A stretch of DNA of 11,493 nt from Bacteroidia bacterium (GTDB taxonomy: Bacteria; Bacteroidota; Bacteroidia; AKYH767-A; OLB10), in contig JANWID010000053.1 in NCBI GenBank assembly GCA_025450095.1, positions 1 through 11,493 on the forward strand. The letters are read 5' to 3'. Under the pieces are notes generated by a model, which searched no databases, was not told the origin of the DNA, and saw only the letters and a list, made by a program, of their open reading frames with translations. Made by a program: the position numbers and the translations under genes. Shown one piece after another: positions 7,014 to 11,493 of this stretch. Every line of letters starts with the position of its first letter. Position 1 is the first letter of the stretch.

Positions 7014-7069
7014 GATTATTAATACCTGGTTTTTAATCTGCCGATTCCATTTTAATAACGGTCCCCGCC

Positions 7070-8458
7070 ATGGAAGAAAAAAAAGTGACAGGAAATAAGG
7101 CAAGGATCCGGTCACTATTATTATTTCTTTTGTGCATAGGTATAGCCCTGGGGTTGGTGTCGATCATTCGTGTTCCTGAATTCACCACATCTCAATTGTA
7201 TGTTTTATTTCTACTTTTCTTTGCGATTGGCTTGTGGGCCACGGAAGTGATTCCACCTTTTGCTACCGGGTTGCTGATAATTGCATTCCTGGTTTTCTCA
7301 CTTGGTAATCCGAATTTTAACCCGGAACCACAGGATATCGCAAAATATGCAAATACATTTTCCAGCAGCGTAATCTGGCTCATGTTGGGCGGTTTTTTCC
7401 TGGCTTCTGCAATGAGCAAAACAAAACTTGATGAAGCATTATTCTCGTTTACAATCAGGCTTTCTGGAACAAACCCGCGCAACCTGGTTATCGGGCTCAT
7501 GACAACAACAATGGTAGCATCCATGTTGATGTCCAATACTGCTTGTACTGCTATGATAATTGCTGCAATCACGCCTTTACTCACTTCTGTTGGGGCAAAA
7601 TCCGGAATCGGTAAAGCAGTTTTGCTGGGCGTACCCATTGCTGCATCTACCGGTGGGATGGCAACCCTGATCGGTACAGCCCCAAACGTAATTGCCGCAG
7701 GGGCTTTGGAAAATGCGGGCATTCCAATTAGTTTTCTGGAATGGATGGTATATGGTTTACCAATTGCTTTAATCATTACAACTGTTTGTTGCACCACGCT
7801 GCTCCTGGTTTATGTCAGAGATAAAACTCCAATTTCCCTGGAGTTTATGAATAGTGCAAAAGAAGTAATGTCAGCTGAGATAAAATACCAGAGAAACATT
7901 GTACTGGTCATTATAGTTGTAACTGTTTTGATGTGGCTCACCGGATCACTGCACGGAATAAGTGTAGCTGGTGTTTCGGCAATTCCAATTGTCTTTCTGA
8001 CGCTGTTCAGGGTTCTCACCGGAAAAGACGTACGTGCGTTACCGTGGGATACGCTCTTTCTCGTGGCAGGCGGACTTTCACTCGGAGTGGCACTGAAGTA
8101 TAACGGGTTATTGGATTATTACGGAGCACAGTTAACAGCGTTACATGTTGGAAAGGTTGCAACCATGTTCATATTTGCATTTGCAACAATGGCAATTTCA
8201 AATGTTATGAGTCATACAGCAACGGCTACTGTATTAATTCCATTAGGCATTTCAATTCTGCCAAATGTTAAAACTGAAATGGCAATGACCATAGCTCTAG
8301 CCTCATCAACCGCCATGCTGCTTCCTGTTTCTACTCCACCAAATGCAATTGCATTCAGCACCGGGTTAATAAGGTTAAAAGATTTTCGTATGTGTGGAAC
8401 GCTTACCGGTATTTTAGGTCCGATTATGATTGTGCTTTGGGTCTTGTTGTTAAACTGA
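7070..8458 (+). CDS. DASS/SLC13-family anion (dicarboxylate) transporter
   Basis: This 462-residue inner-membrane protein belongs to the divalent anion:Na+ symporter family, which imports C4-dicarboxylates such as succinate, fumarate or malate, or in some members sulfate. It has about 11 hydrophobic segments after a short positively charged N-terminus. Diagnostic motifs are: LWATEVIPPFATGLL (55-69); the first SNT motif, Ser155-Asn156-Thr157, in MLMSNTACTAMIIA; STGGMATLIGTAPNVIAAG (193-211); WDTLFLVAGGLSLG (326-339); the second repeat's Ser381-His382-Thr383 in NVMSHTATATVLIP; and LLPVSTPPNAIAF (417-429). The second SNT motif reads SHT, so a substrate- or Na+-contacting Asn is replaced by His. 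The gene is first in an operon with the Dcu-type carrier 61 bases downstream and is divergent from aspartase, which points to a C4-dicarboxylate substrate. Cation coupling (Na+ or H+) cannot be settled from sequence. Confidence 0.9.
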   Translation: MEEKKVTGNKARIRSLLLFLLCIGIALGLVSIIRVPEFTTSQLYVLFLLFFAIGLWATEVIPPFATGLLIIAFLVFSLGNPNFNPEPQDIAKYANTFSSSVIWLMLGGFFLASAMSKTKLDEALFSFTIRLSGTNPRNLVIGLMTTTMVASMLMSNTACTAMIIAAITPLLTSVGAKSGIGKAVLLGVPIAASTGGMATLIGTAPNVIAAGALENAGIPISFLEWMVYGLPIALIITTVCCTTLLLVYVRDKTPISLEFMNSAKEVMSAEIKYQRNIVLVIIVVTVLMWLTGSLHGISVAGVSAIPIVFLTLFRVLTGKDVRALPWDTLFLVAGGLSLGVALKYNGLLDYYGAQLTALHVGKVATMFIFAFATMAISNVMSHTATATVLIPLGISILPNVKTEMAMTIALASSTAMLLPVSTPPNAIAFSTGLIRLKDFRMCGTLTGILGPIMIVLWVLLLN

Positions 8459-8519
8459 TTTACCTGATGATATTTATTGAATCAAAAAAATTGCGATTAA
8501 CAAATAAACAGATTTCATT

Positions 8520-9875
8520 ATGATATTTACACTACAACTTGTCGTATTACTGATCTGCATTTTTATCGGAGCGCGTATGTCGGGCATCGGCCTGGGTGTG
8601 ATGGGCATGATTGGATTACTGATCCAGATCTTCGTATTCGGCATGCAGCCTGTTGATCCGCCACTTGAAGTGATGCTGATCATACTCAGTGTTGTTACTT
8701 CAGCTGCAGCATTGCAGGCAGCAGGAGGAATGGATTACCTGGTTGGCATTGCAGGTAAATTACTTCGCCAGCATCCGGGACAAATCACTATTCTCGGACC
8801 CATAGTAACATATCTCTTCACCTTGTTCGCAGGCACTGCACACATTTCCTATTCCATATTACCGATTATTGCTGAGGTTTCTACCAAAGCCAGAATTCGT
8901 CCTGAAAGGGCGCTGAGTATGAGTGTAACAGCCGCGCATATGGGAATTACGGCAAGCCCGGTTTCGGCTGCCTCTGCCGCGTTACTAACGGTACTGGCAG
9001 CTTCAGGAATAGGCCTTTCCGATATTCTCACTGTTTGCATTCCATCGACTTTAATCGGAGTAATTGTAGGTGTACTGGTGGTAATGAAAAAAGGAAAAGA
9101 TCTGGATAAGGATCCTGAATTTCTTGAAAAAATGCGTGACCCGGATTTTGCTGCAGCAATAAACGGAACATCGGGGTCCTCTGAAACGCAGCAGAAAAAA
9201 GGCGCCGTGAAATCAGTTTTCTTTTTTGCACTGGGTGTTGCAACGGTTGTTGCAATGGGATCGTTTCCGCAATTGCTTCCTGATTTTTCAGAAGTAGAAA
9301 ATTTCAAACCTGGTTTTGCTGTTAACGACTCCGGCAATGTTCAAATGCCATCCATGATCATGATTGTAATGCTGGCGGTTGTTGCATTGATAATACTATT
9401 CGCTAATACCAAGGCCAGTGATGTTACTAAAGCGAGTTTATTCAGCTCCGGTGGACAGGCAACCATTTCTGTTTTTGGAGTGGTATGGATGAGCGGAACT
9501 TTCATGAATCACAATTTTGCATTGATCGAAGGAACACTAGGATCCATCGTAGCATCGTATCCGTGGCTTTTTGCATTGGCATTATTCACACTAAGCATTT
9601 TACTTTTCAGCCAGGCTGCAACAGCAAAAGCACTTATGCCATTGGGTTTAGCACTTGGGTTATCGCCGGCATACCTCATCGCGATTTTCCCTTCTGTAAA
9701 TGGCCATTTTTTCATACCGGGTTACCCTACATTACTAACTGCTATACAATTCGACCGGACCGGTACAACTAAAATCGGCAAGTATGTGCTTAATCACAGT
9801 TTCATGTTACCAGGTATAGTCACTGCAGCTGCAGCAGTAACTGCCGGATTGCTGATCACCTCATTTATTAATTGA
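8520..9875 (+). CDS. dcuB: DcuA/DcuB-family anaerobic C4-dicarboxylate transporter
   Basis: It is an inner-membrane carrier that exchanges fumarate, malate or aspartate for succinate. Its 451 residues align end to end with E. coli DcuB (446). The N-terminus MIFTLQLVVLLICIFIGAR closely follows DcuB, and further conserved blocks are QPVDPPLEVMLII (43-55), LQAAGGMDYL (65-74), AGTAHISYSILPII (104-117), IRPERALSMS (126-135), MGITASPVSAA (141-151), IPSTLIG (174-180), KGKDLDKDPEF (191-201) and the C-terminal AIQFDRTGTTKIGKYVLNHSFMLPG (408-432). The cytoplasmic loop around 190-230 is hydrophilic and precedes a long hydrophobic half. The family assignment is secure; DcuA versus DcuB is less so. It follows the DASS gene by 61 bases and is separated from the next gene by 56 bases with an internal promoter. 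In this setting it probably imports fumarate made by aspartase and exports succinate. Confidence 0.92.
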   Translation: MIFTLQLVVLLICIFIGARMSGIGLGVMGMIGLLIQIFVFGMQPVDPPLEVMLIILSVVTSAAALQAAGGMDYLVGIAGKLLRQHPGQITILGPIVTYLFTLFAGTAHISYSILPIIAEVSTKARIRPERALSMSVTAAHMGITASPVSAASAALLTVLAASGIGLSDILTVCIPSTLIGVIVGVLVVMKKGKDLDKDPEFLEKMRDPDFAAAINGTSGSSETQQKKGAVKSVFFFALGVATVVAMGSFPQLLPDFSEVENFKPGFAVNDSGNVQMPSMIMIVMLAVVALIILFANTKASDVTKASLFSSGGQATISVFGVVWMSGTFMNHNFALIEGTLGSIVASYPWLFALALFTLSILLFSQAATAKALMPLGLALGLSPAYLIAIFPSVNGHFFIPGYPTLLTAIQFDRTGTTKIGKYVLNHSFMLPGIVTAAAAVTAGLLITSFIN

Positions 9876-9876
9876 A

Positions 9877-9909
9877 TTTGGAATTCCCGATTAATATTAA
9901 CTAAGTTTG
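9877..9909 (+). promoter_or_regulatory. Internal promoter upstream of the second porin
   Basis: TTTG at 9877-9880, a 21-base spacer, then TAAGTTTG at 9902-9909, a perfect TAnnTTTG. Predicted transcription starts near 9913, leaving a leader of about 18 bases before the ATG at 9932. The porin may thus be expressed apart from the transporters as well as by read-through. Confidence 0.55.
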
Positions 9910-9931
9910 AAGTTCAGCTAAAATAACTCCA

Positions 9932-11200
9932 ATGAAATACCTTAATTATTTAATATTTGGTTGTTTTTTATTTTCTCCTATGGTGGGGTTCACTCAAGTA
10001 GAAAAGCCTCCCGTTCCGGATGGTACACAGGGTGAAGTTTTTCGTCCAAAGGATACGGATTCAACCGGAAAGGAAATTCCATCAATGCGTCTCAATGAGT
10101 GGGACGGCCCGCTATGTTCCATGAAATTTGGAGGTGGAATTTTATATGAATATGCGGGGTTCGTTCAGGATGACATCGCGAAAGAACAGGTTAAAGCAGA
10201 ATCAAATTTCAAATTACGCGATGCCCGTTTTACCTTATCGGGAAAGTTTAAGACTAAACGGGAGATTACGTTCAAGATGGGTATCATGTACGATGGAAAC
10301 GACAAATCGTGGTATATGCGTGAAACCGGGATACTGATTAAAATGCCTGAAATGTCAGGACATATTTTTATCGGCAGAACAAAAGAAGGATATTCACTTA
10401 GTAAAATTATGGTTGGTTATGCGATCTGGAATACGGAACGATTGGCTGCAATTGATATAATTCCAATTCTTGCAGACGGAATTAAATATATGGGATATCT
10501 GCCAAAACAGCGCATATTATGGAATGTTGGCGGATTTATTGACTGGATTTCAGACACACAAGCGTTTTCGACTTTTGAATACCAGGGTTCCGGAAGAATA
10601 GCATATCTTCCGTTTTATAGTGGCATTTATAAAACTGTTTTACATATAGGCGGTAATTATCGTTATGGAAAAGTTAAAGACGGACAACTCAAAGTCCGGT
10701 CGAAACCTGAAGTTTCTGGAGGTCCTTATTTTGTTGATTCAGGAACAATGAATGTAGATTATACAAATAGCGTGGGTGGAGAACTTTATTACCGCTCGGG
10801 TAGATTTTTATTCGGTTCCGAATTTCATGCTCACATGATGCACTCCCCTGAAAATGACAATCCTGTTTTTAAAGGAGGAGAAGCTTTTGTTGCCTGGACG
10901 TTCACCGGGGAAGTAAAACCTTACTATACTTCCAGTGGCATTTTCGGATTTATCAAAGTTAAAAGATCAGTATTTGACGGTGGCTTCGGAGCTTGGGAAG
11001 GAATATTGCGTTTCTCCAACCTGGACCTCCAGGATCAATTAGTAACAGGGGGTGATTTCTGGAGAATTACGCCTGCTTTAAATTGGTTTCTTTCCAATAA
11101 TATAAAATTGTTTTTATCGTATGGTTACTGCGTTCTTAACAGGTATGAAAAAGAAGGCACAACCAATATATTCCAGGCCAGGATGATGTTTTCATTATAG
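9932..11200 (+). CDS. Porin O/P-like outer-membrane protein
   Basis: This 422-residue protein is probably an outer-membrane porin of the porin O/P type. The signal peptide covers residues 1-21 (Lys2, hydrophobic core 5-19, Gly-Phe-Thr) before Gln22. A proline-rich, charged linker follows (about 23-60), then a barrel that starts near FGGGILYEYAGFVQDD (67-82). Family-like strands include FKLRDARFTLSGKFKTKREITFKMG (93-117) and the C-terminal GAWEGILRFSNLDL, GGDFWRITPALNWFLSNNIKLFLSYG and FQARMMFSL. The protein ends in Leu. It is about as long as the other porin in this window (398) but shares little visible sequence with it, so they are not a recent duplicate pair. It sits 56 bases after dcuB and is the third gene of the transporter operon, with its own promoter. 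A role in letting dicarboxylates or amino acids into the periplasm is inferred from context only. Confidence 0.75.
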   Translation: MKYLNYLIFGCFLFSPMVGFTQVEKPPVPDGTQGEVFRPKDTDSTGKEIPSMRLNEWDGPLCSMKFGGGILYEYAGFVQDDIAKEQVKAESNFKLRDARFTLSGKFKTKREITFKMGIMYDGNDKSWYMRETGILIKMPEMSGHIFIGRTKEGYSLSKIMVGYAIWNTERLAAIDIIPILADGIKYMGYLPKQRILWNVGGFIDWISDTQAFSTFEYQGSGRIAYLPFYSGIYKTVLHIGGNYRYGKVKDGQLKVRSKPEVSGGPYFVDSGTMNVDYTNSVGGELYYRSGRFLFGSEFHAHMMHSPENDNPVFKGGEAFVAWTFTGEVKPYYTSSGIFGFIKVKRSVFDGGFGAWEGILRFSNLDLQDQLVTGGDFWRITPALNWFLSNNIKLFLSYGYCVLNRYEKEGTTNIFQARMMFSL

Positions 11201-11209
11201 ATTTTGCTG

Positions 11210-11302
11210 ATTCGATGGTTAATTCGATAGAGATTCAATGGTAATTCGATAGTTAATTCGGTAGTGGATTCAATAGTAATTCGATGGTTAATTCGATAAC
11301 GG
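11210..11302. repeat. Minisatellite of ATTCGATRGTTA-like units
   Basis: Eight adjacent copies of an 11-12 base unit begin at 11210, 11222, 11233, 11244, 11256, 11268, 11279 and 11291. All begin ATTC and most continue GAT. The array starts 10 bases after the porin stop codon and ends about 34 bases before the glycyl-tRNA synthetase promoter. No stem or T tract is evident. Confidence 0.85.
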
Positions 11303-11335
11303 ATTATACTGATATAAGTAGCGTAAAAACTTTTG

Positions 11336-11343
11336 TATCTTTG
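11336..11343 (+). promoter_or_regulatory. -7 promoter element of glycyl-tRNA synthetase
   Basis: TATCTTTG is a perfect TAnnTTTG that ends only 7 bases before the ATG at 11351. The predicted start point leaves a leader of just a few bases, so the mRNA would be nearly leaderless. I see no clear -33 TTG at the normal distance. Confidence 0.5.
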
Positions 11344-11350
11344 CGCCCCT

Positions 11351-11493
11351 ATGGCAACAACGAACGAAGATCTGTTTAAAAACCTTATTTCTCATTGTAA
11401 AGAATATGGTTTTATTTTTCCTTCCAGTGAAATTTATGACGGCCTCAGCGCGGTTTATGATTATGGTCAGTACGGAGCTGAATTAAAGAAGAA
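11351..11493 (+). CDS. glyS: Glycyl-tRNA synthetase, 5' part (cut by the window end)
   Basis: The 47 complete codons visible encode the start of a class II, homodimeric-type glycine-tRNA ligase, which charges tRNA-Gly in the cytoplasm. The opening block, [16 protein letters not shown] then [16 protein letters not shown] and [15 protein letters not shown], follows the conserved N-terminus of this family (FPSSEIYGG... DYGP.G.ELK in well-known members). There is no signal peptide. The frame stays open to the window edge, where the last codon is incomplete. It is a housekeeping gene with its own promoter directly upstream and is probably unrelated to the asparagine cluster. The frame was translated by hand from 11351; the symbol glyS is used in the sense of the single-chain enzyme (also called glyQS). 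Confidence 0.88.
   Translation, partial: MATTNEDLFKNLISHCKEYGFIFPSSEIYDGLSAVYDYGQYGAELKK

Larger units (their letters stand above)
6408..7069. promoter_or_regulatory. Divergent control region between the two operons
   Basis: This 662-bp AT-rich stretch contains no convincing gene or structured RNA that I can recognise. It separates the aspartase operon (minus) from the transporter operon (plus), so promoters and operators for both should lie in it. Visible elements are: a hairpin in the aspartase leader (6443-6476); an 11-bp motif present as an inverted pair (6497-6507 and 6891-6901); a minus-strand -7 element (6698-6705); a direct repeat TCATAAC at 6864-6870 and 6874-6880; a palindrome (6941-6958); and a full plus-strand promoter (6983-7013). 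Confidence 0.65.

Noticed and set aside
7192..7797. A 201-codon open frame on the minus strand inside the DASS transporter gene.
   Set aside because: It lies fully antisense to a well-supported membrane protein, has no recognisable domain, and reflects codon bias of the true gene.
8849..9337. A 162-codon open frame on the minus strand inside dcuB.
   Set aside because: It is antisense to a gene with end-to-end family similarity, and its composition and lack of any known motif mark it as a shadow.

Overview
The window looks like chromosomal DNA of a free-living member of the Bacteroidota. The evidence is: several upstream sites match the Bacteroidota promoter pattern (TTTG, about 19-21 bases, TAnnTTTG); there are no obvious Shine-Dalgarno sequences; the families are typical (DUF6089-like, DUF481-like and porin O/P-like outer-membrane proteins); and every exported protein here has a signal peptide whose likely cleavage site is followed directly by Gln, the Bacteroidetes 'Q-rule'. 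I cannot name a genus.

Layout. Positions 215-1240 hold a DUF6089-like outer-membrane protein, closed by an intrinsic terminator. Positions 1413-2423 hold a DUF481-like beta-barrel protein with its own promoter. The gap to the next gene, which converges on it, is filled almost exactly by a nested inverted repeat (2426-2565). A minus-strand operon follows, in transcription order: aspartate ammonia-lyase with a signal peptide (6407-4905), type II L-asparaginase with a signal peptide (4863-3787), and an outer-membrane porin (3764-2568). A 662-bp AT-rich divergent control region (6408-7069) separates it from a plus-strand operon: a DASS/SLC13-type anion transporter (7070-8458), a DcuA/DcuB-type C4-dicarboxylate transporter (8520-9875) and a second porin O/P-like protein (9932-11200). 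A minisatellite of about 11.5-bp units (11210-11302) comes next. The window ends inside glycyl-tRNA synthetase (from 11351).

How the genes may work together. The two divergent operons form one metabolic unit. Asparagine or aspartate would cross the outer membrane through the porins, and periplasmic asparaginase would release aspartate and ammonia. The aspartase also appears to be exported, so it would convert aspartate to fumarate plus ammonia outside the cytoplasm. The DASS and Dcu carriers would then bring fumarate in, Dcu probably in exchange for succinate. Both arms end in a porin, so the layout is a mirror image about the central control region. Aspartases are normally cytoplasmic. An extracytoplasmic asparagine-to-fumarate route that feeds C4-dicarboxylate uptake or fumarate respiration is the most interesting hypothesis here. 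The enzyme families and signal peptides are read directly from the sequence; the pathway and its physiological role are inference.
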